In this document: positions 25,000 through 35,079 of the stretch, piece by piece
Layout of the letters: each line of letters begins with the position of its first letter
Numbering within the stretch: position 1 is the stretch's first letter
Origin: Belliella buryatensis
GTDB lineage: Bacteria; Bacteroidota; Bacteroidia; Cytophagales; Cyclobacteriaceae
Assembly (NCBI RefSeq): GCF_900188245.1
Contig: NZ_FZOK01000006.1
Coordinates: 62,001-126,000 of the forward strand
Reading direction: 5' to 3'
DNA: 64,000 nt
The notes under the pieces: model-generated
Told to the model about the DNA's origin: nothing
Database searches by the model: none
Seen by the model: the letters and a program-made list of their open reading frames with translations, nothing else
Program-made: the position numbers and the translations under genes

Positions 25000-27419
25000 T
25001 AATTTTTGTTTTTGATTTCTACAAATATTCCTACAACAAAAAGGAGCAGCCAAATGTATTGAGCAGCAACATTGATGGATTTTGTTTTGTAATAGCTATC
25101 TGGTTCAAAGCGCATTTCGATATTGCTCTGACCAGATGGGACAACTAGACCTCTTAAGAGGTAATTGGTTCTGATGATAGGTGATTCTTCTCCATTTACA
25201 AAAGCCTTCCATCCAGCAGGATAATAGATCTCTGAAAAAACCACTAATCCACCTTTACTGGCATCTACTTCATAGCGCATGATGTTCGGACTTTGATGAC
25301 GGAGGTAAATGATGCCTTCACCTGCTGTAACATTCTCAAATTCGTCAGTATTGACAGTCGCCTCCATTAAAGTATTGATTTCTGGAATCATCATTATTTC
25401 CTCGTTATTCGTTTTGACAGGTCTGATGAATTCAGGCATCCAGGCATAGCCGTTGGCAAGTGGATTTTCAAATACTGCATTTTCATTTTGGCCAGCCATG
25501 ACGTATTTGGTATTGAGCATGTTCAAAGCATGAAGACTTTCAAAGTCAAAATCTCCCGCTTGTGCTTTTTGGATAAATTGATTGATTTCTGGATTGATGA
25601 CATTTTCAATCATCTCTTGGTACCTGCGCATTTTGGCTCCATGATAGCCTCCGATACTATTAAAGCGATAGGAGGTACGGGCATCGTTAAATGGATTTCC
25701 TAAATTGAGTACTCTGAAGTAATCTTCGTCTTGAAGAATTTTTTTGTCAGCTGGTGTTGCTGCAAAGAATTGCTCTGAAGGGTTGTATTCAAAAGAGTCA
25801 GCATTTAGGTAGCGCTTATTGATCAGCCATAGGTCTAAGGTCAAGATGGCTGCCATAGATATGCCTGCTATTTGAACAGAAATTTTATCTTTCAAAGCGG
25901 CCCAAATCAAAGCTGCAGAAAGTAATATAAAAGCGAAGCTTTTTAATGCGCTCGATCTAAGAAGAGCTTTACGATCATCTTGAATAGCACCAATCAACCA
26001 GTCTGGCAAGTTGGTATCTACTGGAGCTCTGAAGCCAAATATTCCCGCTATCAATGCAAAAATCAAAGCTAAGCCAGCTGTACTTCCCAAAGCTATACCT
26101 AAGTTTTTGAATGTTTTTTTGTCAAAAGGCTGTGAAAAAAGCTGCTCTAAACCTAGGATCCCCAATACAGGAATTGAGAACAATGCGATGCATAATGCCA
26201 TCGATACTGCCCTGAATTTATTATATCCAGGCAGGTAATCAAATAAGAAGTAATTGAGCCACTCAAGGTTTTTTCCCCAAGCTAACAGGATAGAAGTCAA
26301 GGTCATAGCTAGAAATGCATTTCTGTATCCTTTTGGTGCATAGATCAAGCCTAGCACAAAAAGAAAAATCATGATAGCACCACCATAAATCGGCCCGCCT
26401 GTTCCTGGTTGATCTCCCCAATAAGTAGGAGCACTTTGGATAAACCCTCTGATTTGAGCATTGTCTACTCCATTGGATCGAAGTGCATTCTCAGTTTTTG
26501 AGTCCTTACCTAAGGCCTCACTGCTGCCTCCTCCATAGAAATAGGGCACTAATAGTGTCAAGGTTTCTGCTTTTCCCTGAGACCAGTTGAAAGCATAATC
26601 TTTGTCAAGGCCTTTTGCACCATCAGTGCTTGTGTTTAGATTGGAAGGGCCTCTTGTGGAATATTGGCCGTACTCGTAGACACTTAGAAATCTGCTGATA
26701 TTTCCTCCGACAGCGATGAAGGCACCTAGCAAAAGGATGGCAGCTACTTTTGAGAATTCTTTTAAATTTTTAGACCTAGCATGCTCAAATACCACAGTAA
26801 TCAAGTAAATAAACACAATGATGACTGTATAGTAGGTGATCTGAATATGGTTAAACTTAAGCTGGAGGAGAAGTCCGAGGGTGAAAACTCCAAGCCCAAG
26901 TAATTTCCTTTGTTGAAAAGCCATATGGATACCAGCAAGAATCAATGGAATCAAACAGATTGCCCAGATTTTGGCATTGTGTCCTGCATCTATACTGATG
27001 ATATGAAAGGTGTTGAAAGAAAATGCGATACTTCCAATGATAGCGAACTCAGGTCGGACTTTGAAGCTCAGCAATAAGATATACATCGCGACCATGCCAA
27101 AGAATAAAGAATTGATTGGATGCGGTAGACCTAAAGTAAATACTTTGGTAATGTAATTGGTAATGTCTCCAGATATTTCAAAACTCAATAAATAGGCTGG
27201 CATACCACCAAACATGCTGTTGGACCAAAGTGCCTCTTCTCCAGTTTGAGCTCTATGATCGAGAATTTCTTTTGCTCCGCCTTCCCACTGGAGAATGTCA
27301 TTTTGGAAGATAATTTTCCCATCAAAAACAGCTGGAGAAAAGTAAAAAAGTGTGATCAGATAGAAAACAGCGATGCTGATGAGGTGCGGTAAAAGGTCTT
27401 TTTTTAAGTTGATTTGCAT
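24999..27419 (-). CDS. YfhO-family multi-pass membrane protein
   Basis: 806 residues with a dozen or more hydrophobic segments in the first 540 residues and a periplasmic C-terminal domain before a final TM helix. This is the layout of YfhO, a GT-C type lipid-linked sugar transferase. The N-terminal loop after TM1 contains NDILQWEGGAKEI, typical of the family acid/aromatic region. It heads the run YfhO-methyltransferase-glycosyltransferase-flippase. The family is linked to teichoic acid glycosylation in Firmicutes; its substrate in Bacteroidota is not known. Confidence 0.85.
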   Translation of the reverse strand: MQINLKKDLLPHLISIAVFYLITLFYFSPAVFDGKIIFQNDILQWEGGAKEILDHRAQTGEEALWSNSMFGGMPAYLLSFEISGDITNYITKVFTLGLPHPINSLFFGMVAMYILLLSFKVRPEFAIIGSIAFSFNTFHIISIDAGHNAKIWAICLIPLILAGIHMAFQQRKLLGLGVFTLGLLLQLKFNHIQITYYTVIIVFIYLITVVFEHARSKNLKEFSKVAAILLLGAFIAVGGNISRFLSVYEYGQYSTRGPSNLNTSTDGAKGLDKDYAFNWSQGKAETLTLLVPYFYGGGSSEALGKDSKTENALRSNGVDNAQIRGFIQSAPTYWGDQPGTGGPIYGGAIMIFLFVLGLIYAPKGYRNAFLAMTLTSILLAWGKNLEWLNYFLFDYLPGYNKFRAVSMALCIALFSIPVLGILGLEQLFSQPFDKKTFKNLGIALGSTAGLALIFALIAGIFGFRAPVDTNLPDWLIGAIQDDRKALLRSSALKSFAFILLSAALIWAALKDKISVQIAGISMAAILTLDLWLINKRYLNADSFEYNPSEQFFAATPADKKILQDEDYFRVLNLGNPFNDARTSYRFNSIGGYHGAKMRRYQEMIENVINPEINQFIQKAQAGDFDFESLHALNMLNTKYVMAGQNENAVFENPLANGYAWMPEFIRPVKTNNEEIMMIPEINTLMEATVNTDEFENVTAGEGIIYLRHQSPNIMRYEVDASKGGLVVFSEIYYPAGWKAFVNGEESPIIRTNYLLRGLVVPSGQSNIEMRFEPDSYYKTKSINVAAQYIWLLLFVVGIFVEIKNKN

Positions 27420-27580
27420 TTTTTTCTATTTACAAGTCAGATTTGAATTGCAAATTAAACAATTAATAAGATTCCAATAGCTAAAATTCAAGATATCCTG
27501 AGTTACAGTAAATTGCTTAACTCTGTTTGATCTGAAATTCAAAAGCTTGAAGCTCCCTGCCCATTTCACAAATAATTTCC

Positions 27581-27588
27581 TATTTTTG
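27581..27588 (+). promoter_or_regulatory. -7 promoter box of ffh
   Basis: TATTTTTG matches TAnnTTTG exactly and lies 20 bases before the ffh ATG, giving a very short leader. No TTG at the standard -33 distance was seen. Confidence 0.45.
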
Positions 27589-27608
27589 CACAAAATAGAA
27601 TAGACGGC

Positions 27609-28946
27609 ATGTTTGATAATCTCAGTTTAAAATTAGATAAAGCTTTTAAGACCCTTAAGGGTACTGGAAAAATCACCGAAATCAACGTAGCAACTACGGT
27701 TAAGGAAATCAGAAGAGCCTTGATCGATGCCGATGTGAACTATAAAGTTGCCAAAGAAGTCACTGATACTATTAAAGAGGAAGCACTTGGAAGAGATGTT
27801 TTGATCGCTGTATCACCTGGTCAATTATTGGTCAAGATTACCCAAGAGGAATTGACCAAATTGATGGGAGGTACCAAGGTTGATGTAAATATTAAAGGTG
27901 ACCCGGCCGTTGTCTTGATTTCTGGTTTGCAAGGGTCTGGTAAGACGACTTTTTCTGGAAAATTTGCTAGCTATCTCAAAAAGCAAGGTCGTCAAGTTTT
28001 GTTAGTAGCCTGTGATATCTACAGACCTGCTGCGATAGACCAGTTGAAAGTATTAGGTGAGCAAATAGGTGTAGAGGTATATGCAGAACCTGAAAATAAA
28101 AATGCCCTAGATATCGCAAATAATGCCATTGCATATGCGAAGAAAACAGGGAAGAAGACAGTAATTGTCGATACTGCAGGCCGCTTAGCAGTAGACGAGC
28201 AGATGATGAACGAAATCGAAGCACTCAAAAAGGCTTTGAATCCATCAGAAACGCTATTCGTCGTCGACTCCATGACGGGGCAAGATGCAGTAAATACAGC
28301 TAAGACTTTTGATGAGCGTTTGAATTTTGATGGTGTCGTCTTGACCAAATTGGATGGTGATACCCGTGGTGGTGCTGCAATTTCTATCAGACACGTGGTC
28401 AACAAGCCAATCAAATTTATCTCCACAGGAGAAAAGATGGAGAATCTCGATGTGTTTCACCCAGATAGGATGGCACAGAGGATACTCGGGATGGGGGATG
28501 TGATCTCTTTGGTAGAGCGTGCTCAGCAGACTTTTGATGAAGATGAAGCAAAAAGAATCAATGCCAAAATCCGAAAGAACCAATTCAATTTTGATGATTT
28601 CCTTTCTCAACTGGAGCAAATCAAGAAGATGGGAAACATCAAAGATTTGATGGGCATGATACCGGGAATGGGCAAAGCCATGAAAGGGTTAGATATTGAT
28701 GATGATTCTTTTAAACCAATAGAAGCAATCATCAGAAGTATGACTCCGATGGAAAGAGAGAATCCAGATGTGATCGATGGCAGTAGAAGAAAAAGAATTG
28801 CAACCGGTAGCGGAAGAAGTATCACTGAAGTGAATAACTTGATGAAACAATTTGGTGATATGCGTAAAATGATGAAGCAGATGAATAAAATGGGTGGAGC
28901 CCAGAAAGCATTGGGCAACATCATGCCCAAAATGGGAAGGAGATAA
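27609..28946 (+). CDS. ffh: Signal recognition particle GTPase Ffh
   Basis: 445 residues. The N domain (1-90) is followed by the G domain with the P-loop GLQGSGKTT (106-114), DTAGR (about 188) and TKLDGD (about 247). The M domain (about 330-445) is Met-rich (GMIPGMGKAMKG; MRKMMKQMNKMGG) and binds signal sequences and 4.5S RNA. It targets inner-membrane proteins co-translationally with FtsY. Full length, intact, monocistronic; ends at a shared terminator with dprA. Confidence 0.97.
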   Translation: MFDNLSLKLDKAFKTLKGTGKITEINVATTVKEIRRALIDADVNYKVAKEVTDTIKEEALGRDVLIAVSPGQLLVKITQEELTKLMGGTKVDVNIKGDPAVVLISGLQGSGKTTFSGKFASYLKKQGRQVLLVACDIYRPAAIDQLKVLGEQIGVEVYAEPENKNALDIANNAIAYAKKTGKKTVIVDTAGRLAVDEQMMNEIEALKKALNPSETLFVVDSMTGQDAVNTAKTFDERLNFDGVVLTKLDGDTRGGAAISIRHVVNKPIKFISTGEKMENLDVFHPDRMAQRILGMGDVISLVERAQQTFDEDEAKRINAKIRKNQFNFDDFLSQLEQIKKMGNIKDLMGMIPGMGKAMKGLDIDDDSFKPIEAIIRSMTPMERENPDVIDGSRRKRIATGSGRSITEVNNLMKQFGDMRKMMKQMNKMGGAQKALGNIMPKMGRR

Positions 28947-29000
28947 TTTATTAATTCTAATATATACATTAGATCAAGAAATATTTCATAAATAAAATTC

Positions 29001-29036
29001 AAAAAGAGGTTATTGCATGGCAATAGCCTTTTTTAT
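29001..29036. terminator. Bidirectional terminator between ffh and dprA
   Basis: A 16-bp stem (one G-T pair) at 29001-29016 and 29020-29035 with an ATG loop, A-rich left arm and T-rich right arm. Confidence 0.8.
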
Positions 29037-30152
29037 TTAGGCCAAACTATACCTTTTCCCAGGAAGAGATCTGATCATACCTTCAAATTCGAGGTTGAGG
29101 AGTTTGGAAGCAAGCAAAGGTAGACTTATATCTGTGAGCATGGCAAGTTGGTCTATTTCAACACTTTGCTTTTCTTTGATCAATTTTAGAATTTGCTGGT
29201 CTTCCACTGGGAGCATTGACCATTTTTTTTCTTTGCTAAATTGACTTTCGCTGGGGTTTTCTTTAGACCAAGACAAAGCTTCTTCGATGTCTCTTACGCC
29301 TGTGAAGATGGACGCTTTCATCTTACTGATTAGTTTATTGCAGCCTTCACTATGCTGAGATTGGAGGTTTCCAGGTACTGCAAAAACCTCCTTATTGTAT
29401 CCATAAGCTATTTCTGCGGTGATCAAAGCGCCACCTTTAATAGCTGCCTCCACTACGATTAAAGCATCGGACATTCCTGCGATGAGTCTATTTCGCTGTG
29501 GGAAGTTACTTGGATGCATAGTTGTTCCTGGAGCATACTCGCTTGCAAGTCCTCCGGAAAGGCACATTTCTTTTGCTGTGCTTTTATGTATAGCAGGGTA
29601 AATATTATCAACAGATGACCCCATAAAAGCAATGGTAGGTAAGTCATTTTGCAATGCTGCTCGATGTGCATCTATATCAATTCCATATGCCAAGCCACTA
29701 ATAATGGTAGGCTGATAAGGAGCGAGTTCTTCGATGATTTTTTTTGTCACAGCGCGACCGTATTCTGTACAGCTTCTTGTCCCCACGATACCTATGCTTC
29801 TGCTAGGATTGAGATCGCAAATACCCTTTTTATAGATGACTAGCGGGAAATCATCGATGCCTTTTAATCTTAGTGGATAGTCAAGAGATGAAAAAGTACT
29901 AACTTGAATTTCTTTCTTTAAACAGTCATTAAGTGTTTTCTCTGCAATAGGTAGGTTCTTCTCAAATTGATTTCTGATTTCTACAACTTTATTGCTTATT
30001 CTTGAGATTTTGGATGCTTTACCCTTGGAAATATTCAGGAATCCCTTTGCATCGCCTGCATAGGCTAGAATACTTCTAAATACGGCTGGCCCAATATTAG
30101 GAACCAAGCTGAGAGCTAATTCATGAAGGGTAGTTTCATTCGGGCTTGACAT
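29037..30152 (-). CDS. dprA: DNA-processing protein DprA
   Basis: 371 residues. A helix-hairpin-helix-like N-terminus (LALSLVPNIGPAVFRSIL) precedes the Rossmann DprA core (about 100-300), with GIVGTRSCTEYGR and SGLAYGIDIDAHRAAL. A C-terminal winged-helix (about 315-371) follows. In other species it loads RecA onto incoming single-stranded DNA during natural transformation. It overlaps the upstream MerR-type gene by 17 bases, so they form one operon. Competence in this host is not shown. Confidence 0.93.
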   Translation of the reverse strand: MSSPNETTLHELALSLVPNIGPAVFRSILAYAGDAKGFLNISKGKASKISRISNKVVEIRNQFEKNLPIAEKTLNDCLKKEIQVSTFSSLDYPLRLKGIDDFPLVIYKKGICDLNPSRSIGIVGTRSCTEYGRAVTKKIIEELAPYQPTIISGLAYGIDIDAHRAALQNDLPTIAFMGSSVDNIYPAIHKSTAKEMCLSGGLASEYAPGTTMHPSNFPQRNRLIAGMSDALIVVEAAIKGGALITAEIAYGYNKEVFAVPGNLQSQHSEGCNKLISKMKASIFTGVRDIEEALSWSKENPSESQFSKEKKWSMLPVEDQQILKLIKEKQSVEIDQLAMLTDISLPLLASKLLNLEFEGMIRSLPGKRYSLA

Positions 30153-30486
30153 GCATGGAATCTCTGATTTCGGTTAAAAATTTCTTCATTTGATGAAGTT
30201 TATCAATCATATGAACTTTATCAAAAACTTTGTTTTGGTCTTTTCTGATGGCTTCCTGTGCCCCTTGAAGTGTAAAACCTTTTACTTTGACCAATTGATA
30301 GATATATCTTATTTTCTCAATATCCTCTTTGGTAAATCTCCTGTTCCCTTTTTTATCCTTTTTGGGGTTGATCATATCAAACTCACCTTCCCAATATCGG
30401 ATAAGAGACGGAGCGACCTTGAACATTGTGGCAACTTCACCAATTGAAAAGTATTTTTTCTCTATTTCACGTTCTTTGTATGGCAC
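30136..30486 (-). CDS. MerR-family transcription regulator
   Basis: 116 residues from a GTG start at 30486; no in-frame ATG lies between it and the helix-turn-helix. The winged HTH spans about 13-80 (FSIGEVATMFKVAPSLIRYWEGEF, then NRRFTKEDIEKIRYIYQLV), with a short C-terminal helix and no effector domain or metal-binding cysteines. This small form is common in Bacteroidota, often beside dprA or lysM-type envelope genes. Targets are unknown. Confidence 0.88.
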   Translation of the reverse strand: MPYKEREIEKKYFSIGEVATMFKVAPSLIRYWEGEFDMINPKKDKKGNRRFTKEDIEKIRYIYQLVKVKGFTLQGAQEAIRKDQNKVFDKVHMIDKLHQMKKFLTEIRDSMHVKPE

Positions 30487-30662
30487 GACAGCATTTTTTA
30501 AAAGATTACTAAATCAAATTTAATAAAATATTTCAAAAGCTAGAAGGCAATCTACCTTCAAACAAAAAAATCTAGTTTTTTGAGAAAATAATAATTGAGA
30601 ATCAATAAAAAATTTTAGAATAGCTTTATGTTGAATCGTGATTTCTAAATAATTACTTATCG

Positions 30663-33600
30663 ATGAAAAACCTTTACTCCAAAGGATATATTTTAATAAT
30701 TACCTTTTTATTATTCCTATCATCTTTTGATCAACTTTTTGCCCAAGTAACTACCGTTGGTAAGGAATTTTGGGTAGGGTTTATGGAGAATTATTATATT
30801 CCAAGGAGACCAAATCCTAATATTCCTGGTACTTTTTTACCTGAATTAAGAGATTTAGGAGTTATTTTAATTACTTCTCAAGAACAAACACAAGGTGTAA
30901 TAGAATATAATGGAAGAACTATAACTTTTAATATACCTGCTGGAGGCGAATTTATATACAAAATTGAAGATGTTGATATTCTACATAGAACAAATGATGT
31001 TACAGAAAATAAGGGAGTTAGAATTTCTTCTTCAAATAACGTATCTGTATATGCTTTTAATGAGAGACAAAGTAGTGCAGATGGTACTGTTGTTTTACCT
31101 ATAACCACTTTAGGTAAAGATTATTTTATCACTTCTCACTTTGAAATAGTTACGAGGGGCAATAGTGCAAATGGATTTAGTATTAATAATGAAAGTTTAC
31201 TTTTGGTAGTTGGTACAGAGAATAATACACAAATTGAAATTACGCCAAGTGTAAATGCTTTAGGAAGGCCAGCAAATGTGCCCTATCTTATTACTTTGAA
31301 TAGCGGACAATCTTATCAACTTAAGGCAAGAAACGATCTCACAGGGACTAGAGTTAGGGTAATTGGTGATAATGCAAATGATTGTAAAAACATTGCCGTT
31401 TTTGGAGGGAATAAATGGACTCAGGTTGGTGATTGTGGTCAGGCAAATGACCATCTTTTCCAACAAGCTTACCCTGTAAATACTTGGGGAAATGAATTTT
31501 TACACATTCCTTTCAATGGAAGGACATCTGGAGAACTAGTAAAAGTGCTAGTGTCGGAAAATAATACTGAAATTAATGTAAACGGTGTTCCAAGAGGTAA
31601 CTATAATAGAGGTGAATTTTTAACCTTAGATTTTTCTTTCACTGAAACCGCATTTATAACAGGGAATAAACCTATTTCTGTAACAACTTTTTCAAAAAGT
31701 ATGGATTGTAATCTTCCAGGGCCTGGTAGTAATATCGGAGATCCTTTTATGATATCTTACAGCCCCAATCAACAACAACTTAAAGAAATCACATTTAATG
31801 CTATTCAATTACCATCTATTACAAGCCATTATGTAAATGTTATAACAGCGACAGCATCGATTCAAAATACGCTTTTAGATGGGCAGAATGTAGGGAATGA
31901 ATTTGTTTCATTTCTAAATAAACCTGATTTTTCTTATGCGCGAATTCAAATTTCCTCTGGGGTACATCGGTTGGAAAATCCTGATGGCTTCATAGGATAT
32001 GTTTATGGTTTTGGTAATGTCGAATCTTATGGTTACGCAGTAGGAGCAAGTTTAGAGAATCTGAATTTTGAAGTTATTTCTGAATATGATTTTGAAGTAG
32101 AAGGTGAATCTGTCGCTTGTCTTAATCAAACTGCTGAATGGGAAATAAATCCTGAGAATGAAATTTTTCAATTTTTCACCTGGAATTTTGGAGATGGTTC
32201 TCCAATAAAAGAAGGCAAGTTAGTTCAGCACAAATTTGAAAGTCCAGGAACTTATGAAGTAGTAGTGACTGCATCAATAAGTGATGATAGTTGTGATCAA
32301 CAAGAGGAAGTTAGATTTGAAGTATTAGTTGAAGAATATGTCAGAGAAATCATTGGGCCAAATAGCGTATGTCCAGATATTGATGAAATCATTTACACAA
32401 TCGATTCTGATCAACCAATTTCAAAAATTGAATGGCGTGTAGAAGGAGGTGAAATCATCGATGAAACGGTAGAGACTGTTACCATCAGATGGGGATCTGC
32501 CAATCCTAGTGCTAGACTGTATGCAATACCTTACAATCTTCAGGGTTGTCCAGGAGAAGAGATTCAACTTTCTGTAGTTATCAATAACCAAATACAGCCC
32601 AAAATTGCCCTTGGGGATGAAGATATTTGTTTTGATGGTACCACAATTTATGAATACACGGTAGCAGAGTTTGTCAATGGGAGAGGCTATGAATGGTTTA
32701 TCATTGGTGGGGATATAATTGGCTCAAATGAAAATAATACTGTAGAAGTAAACTGGAGTATTCCAGGCACTACTGGGCAATTATGGTATAGAGAGTATAG
32801 TTTGATCAATGATGATTGTGAAGGCGAATCACCTATTTTGAATGTGATAATCAATAATGTTTTCAATGCTGTCATCGATGGCACAACAGATATTTTGTGT
32901 TTTGGCGAAGAGACTGGCAATATCAGTGTAACGGTTACTGGTGGCACTGCTCCGTATACTTTTGAATGGTCGCATGATGCTAACCTCAATGCTCCACTTG
33001 CTCCAGATGTTACAGCTGGAGTTTACAGTGTTTTGATTACAGATAGTTTTGGCTGTGAGATCCTTTTGGATAATATTGAAGTCAATGAACCACCATTGTT
33101 AGCATTAAATGGGGAGATTCAAACTATCCCGACCACTTGCTTTGGAAGAGCTGACGGAGAGGCAAGGATACGTGTCCAGGGAGGAGTAGCGCCATATCAA
33201 ATTAATTTACCGACAAGTAGTATAAGTGGAGACTTGATTAGCCTTTTCGAATTAGAAGGTAGAGATTATGAGTTGGAAATCACTGATTCTAACGGATGTT
33301 TAATTCCTGTAAGTTTTACAGTGGAGTCTCCACTACCTTTGGAAGTAGATGTTAGGATAGAAAAGTTAGCTTGTCCGGGTGAGTCAAATGGTGAGTTATT
33401 TGCAGAGCCTAGTGGAGGAAATGGGCCATTTTCTTATTCTTGGACGCTAGATGGATCTGATCAACCATTACTAATTGGTGTGCCGAGAGGTGTTCATGAT
33501 GTTACAGTGGTAGATAGCAGAGGCTGTATTAGTTTTGGTTCAGGTGAGATGTTTGAAGACGATCCAATAGTAAGGATGCCTACTGGATTCGACCCTAAAG

Positions 33601-33824
33601 AAGGGCTATATCAAGCTGTTTCAAATTGTACCTTGACTTTTGAAATCAACATCTATAATCGTTGGGGTGAGTTGATCTATTTTGGCTCTTTAGGGTGGGA
33701 TGGGACTACTGAAGGAAGCGATGCTCCTATAGGAACATACTCATATTCCATGGTTTACAATTATATTTTAAATGGTGAGCCTAAATCAGGTCAATTGAGT
33801 GGTAATTTCACTTTGGTAAGATAG
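30663..33824 (+). CDS. Type IX-secreted adhesin-like protein (IgGFc-binding-like, PKD, SprB-like repeats)
   Basis: 1053 residues with a signal peptide ending in LFAQ. Residues about 25-480 resemble the IgGFc-binding domain of Bacteroidota surface proteins (GKEFWVGFMENYY; VRISSSNNVSVYAF). A PKD domain at about 480-560 contains FTWNFGDGSP, two PKD/Ig-like modules follow, and two to three SprB-like repeats lie at about 735-960 (CFGEETGNISVTVTGGTAPY). The end (about 990-1053, INIYNRWGELIYFG to FTLVR) is a type B sorting domain, as in gliding adhesins. It is probably a surface adhesin. The usual PNGDGxND opening of the sorting domain is replaced by FDPKEGLYQ. No operon partner. Confidence 0.85.
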   Translation: MKNLYSKGYILIITFLLFLSSFDQLFAQVTTVGKEFWVGFMENYYIPRRPNPNIPGTFLPELRDLGVILITSQEQTQGVIEYNGRTITFNIPAGGEFIYKIEDVDILHRTNDVTENKGVRISSSNNVSVYAFNERQSSADGTVVLPITTLGKDYFITSHFEIVTRGNSANGFSINNESLLLVVGTENNTQIEITPSVNALGRPANVPYLITLNSGQSYQLKARNDLTGTRVRVIGDNANDCKNIAVFGGNKWTQVGDCGQANDHLFQQAYPVNTWGNEFLHIPFNGRTSGELVKVLVSENNTEINVNGVPRGNYNRGEFLTLDFSFTETAFITGNKPISVTTFSKSMDCNLPGPGSNIGDPFMISYSPNQQQLKEITFNAIQLPSITSHYVNVITATASIQNTLLDGQNVGNEFVSFLNKPDFSYARIQISSGVHRLENPDGFIGYVYGFGNVESYGYAVGASLENLNFEVISEYDFEVEGESVACLNQTAEWEINPENEIFQFFTWNFGDGSPIKEGKLVQHKFESPGTYEVVVTASISDDSCDQQEEVRFEVLVEEYVREIIGPNSVCPDIDEIIYTIDSDQPISKIEWRVEGGEIIDETVETVTIRWGSANPSARLYAIPYNLQGCPGEEIQLSVVINNQIQPKIALGDEDICFDGTTIYEYTVAEFVNGRGYEWFIIGGDIIGSNENNTVEVNWSIPGTTGQLWYREYSLINDDCEGESPILNVIINNVFNAVIDGTTDILCFGEETGNISVTVTGGTAPYTFEWSHDANLNAPLAPDVTAGVYSVLITDSFGCEILLDNIEVNEPPLLALNGEIQTIPTTCFGRADGEARIRVQGGVAPYQINLPTSSISGDLISLFELEGRDYELEITDSNGCLIPVSFTVESPLPLEVDVRIEKLACPGESNGELFAEPSGGNGPFSYSWTLDGSDQPLLIGVPRGVHDVTVVDSRGCISFGSGEMFEDDPIVRMPTGFDPKEGLYQAVSNCTLTFEINIYNRWGELIYFGSLGWDGTTEGSDAPIGTYSYSMVYNYILNGEPKSGQLSGNFTLVR

Positions 33825-33862
33825 TTTTGTGCTTTACAGTTCGGTCTTTTGATGAATCTGTG

Positions 33863-33870
33863 TATACTTG
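33863..33870 (+). promoter_or_regulatory. -7-like box of galE
   Basis: TATACTTG differs from TAnnTTTG at one base and lies 20 bases before the galE ATG, matching the spacing seen for ffh. Confidence 0.35.
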
Positions 33871-33890
33871 CATACCATTAAACCAATCAC

Positions 33891-34910
33891 ATGAAGAACA
33901 TTTTAATAACAGGTGGTGCTGGATATATAGGATCTCATACCGCCGTAGCATTGATTAACTCAGGTTTTGAACCCATCATTATCGACAATTTTTCAAATTC
34001 AGAAAAAAGTGTTCTCAAAGGGCTAAAAAACATTTTAGGAAGAGAGGTTAAGACCTACGAAGGTGACTGTAATGACCGTACCTTGATGGAAAGTATATTT
34101 TCTGAAAATCAAATTTCAGGTGTAATTCACTTTGCAGCTAGTAAGGCAGTTGGAGAAAGTACGCAAATACCCTTGGCTTATTACGCCAATAACATTGGTT
34201 CTTTACTTGTGATATTGGAGGTAATGCAAGAACATGGTGTGAAAAACCTTGTGTTTTCCTCTTCTTGTACTGTATATGGTCAACCAGATGAATTACCAGT
34301 ATTAGAGGGTACTCCGAGAAAAGAAGCAGAAAGTCCATATGGTAATACAAAGAAAATTTGTGAAGATATTCTTCATGATTACATCAAAAGTAAAGCTAGT
34401 GCAAGAATAATTTCACTTAGGTATTTTAACCCTATAGGAGCTCACCCTTCTTCGGAAATAGGCGAACTTCCATTGGGTGTTCCTGCTAATTTAATTCCTT
34501 TTGTCACCCAAACAGCAGTAGGAATTCGAGAGAAGTTGACAGTATTTGGTGATGATTATGACACCAAAGATGGGACTTGTGTCCGGGATTATATTCACGT
34601 ATTGGACTTGGCAGATGCGCATGTGAAATCATTAGAATACCTTGAAAAGCAATCAGATTGCTTCATAGACACTTTTAATGTGGGAACTGGGCAAGGGAAT
34701 ACTGTTTTAGAAGTGATCAATACTTTCGAGAAGGTATCGGAGAGAAAACTCAATTATCAAATTGGACCAAGACGAGCTGGAGATATAGAGAAAGTGTGGG
34801 CAAATACTAATAAGGTGAATACAGTCCTTGGCTGGAGTGCTCAATATAATCTAGAAGATTCATTAAGAGATTCCTGGAATTGGCAAAAAAGGCTTTCTGG
34901 GATTGAGTAA
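33891..34910 (+). CDS. galE: UDP-glucose 4-epimerase
   Basis: A 339-residue short-chain dehydrogenase-type enzyme that interconverts UDP-glucose and UDP-galactose with bound NAD. The NAD motif GGAGYIG (8-14), the SSSCTVYG segment (123-130) and the catalytic Y150/K154 pair (YGNTK) are present. It supplies galactose for surface glycans or allows galactose use. Stands alone and runs convergently toward the tRNA-Asp pair. Confidence 0.96.
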   Translation: MKNILITGGAGYIGSHTAVALINSGFEPIIIDNFSNSEKSVLKGLKNILGREVKTYEGDCNDRTLMESIFSENQISGVIHFAASKAVGESTQIPLAYYANNIGSLLVILEVMQEHGVKNLVFSSSCTVYGQPDELPVLEGTPRKEAESPYGNTKKICEDILHDYIKSKASARIISLRYFNPIGAHPSSEIGELPLGVPANLIPFVTQTAVGIREKLTVFGDDYDTKDGTCVRDYIHVLDLADAHVKSLEYLEKQSDCFIDTFNVGTGQGNTVLEVINTFEKVSERKLNYQIGPRRAGDIEKVWANTNKVNTVLGWSAQYNLEDSLRDSWNWQKRLSGIE

Positions 34911-34914
34911 AAAC

Positions 34915-34942
34915 AAAAAAGTCTCAAGTGTAAACTTGAGAC
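34915..34942 (-). terminator. Terminator of the tRNA-Asp pair
   Basis: A perfect 9-bp stem (34921-34929 with 34934-34942) with a GTAA loop. On the minus strand it is followed by a run of T residues, so it ends the tRNA transcript. It may also end galE. Confidence 0.75.
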
Positions 34943-34946
34943 TCTG

Positions 34947-35020
34947 CGGAATGGACGGGACTCGAACCCGCGACCTCCTGCGTGACAGGCAGGCATTCTA
35001 ACCAGCTGAACTACCACTCC
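34947..35020 (-). tRNA. tRNA-Asp (GTC), copy 1
   Basis: A 74-base cloverleaf read on the minus strand. The acceptor GGAGTGG pairs with CCATTCC (one G-U), the D-loop contains AGCTGGTTAGA, the anticodon GTC is at 34986-34984 and the T arm is GGGTTCGAGTCCC. The discriminator is G and the CCA end is not encoded. Identical to the second copy. Confidence 0.97.
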
Positions 35021-35025
35021 ATTAT

Positions 35026-35067
35026 TTTTGAGTTGTTGTAATGATAAAGATTTTTTGCAACTCAAAA
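35026..35067 (-). repeat. 10-bp inverted repeat between the two tRNA genes
   Basis: TTTTGAGTTG (35026-35035) and its complement (35058-35067) flank a 22-base loop. In a joint transcript this hairpin would separate the two tRNAs and could be a processing signal. Confidence 0.5.
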
Positions 35068-35079
35068 CAAAAAACCTTG

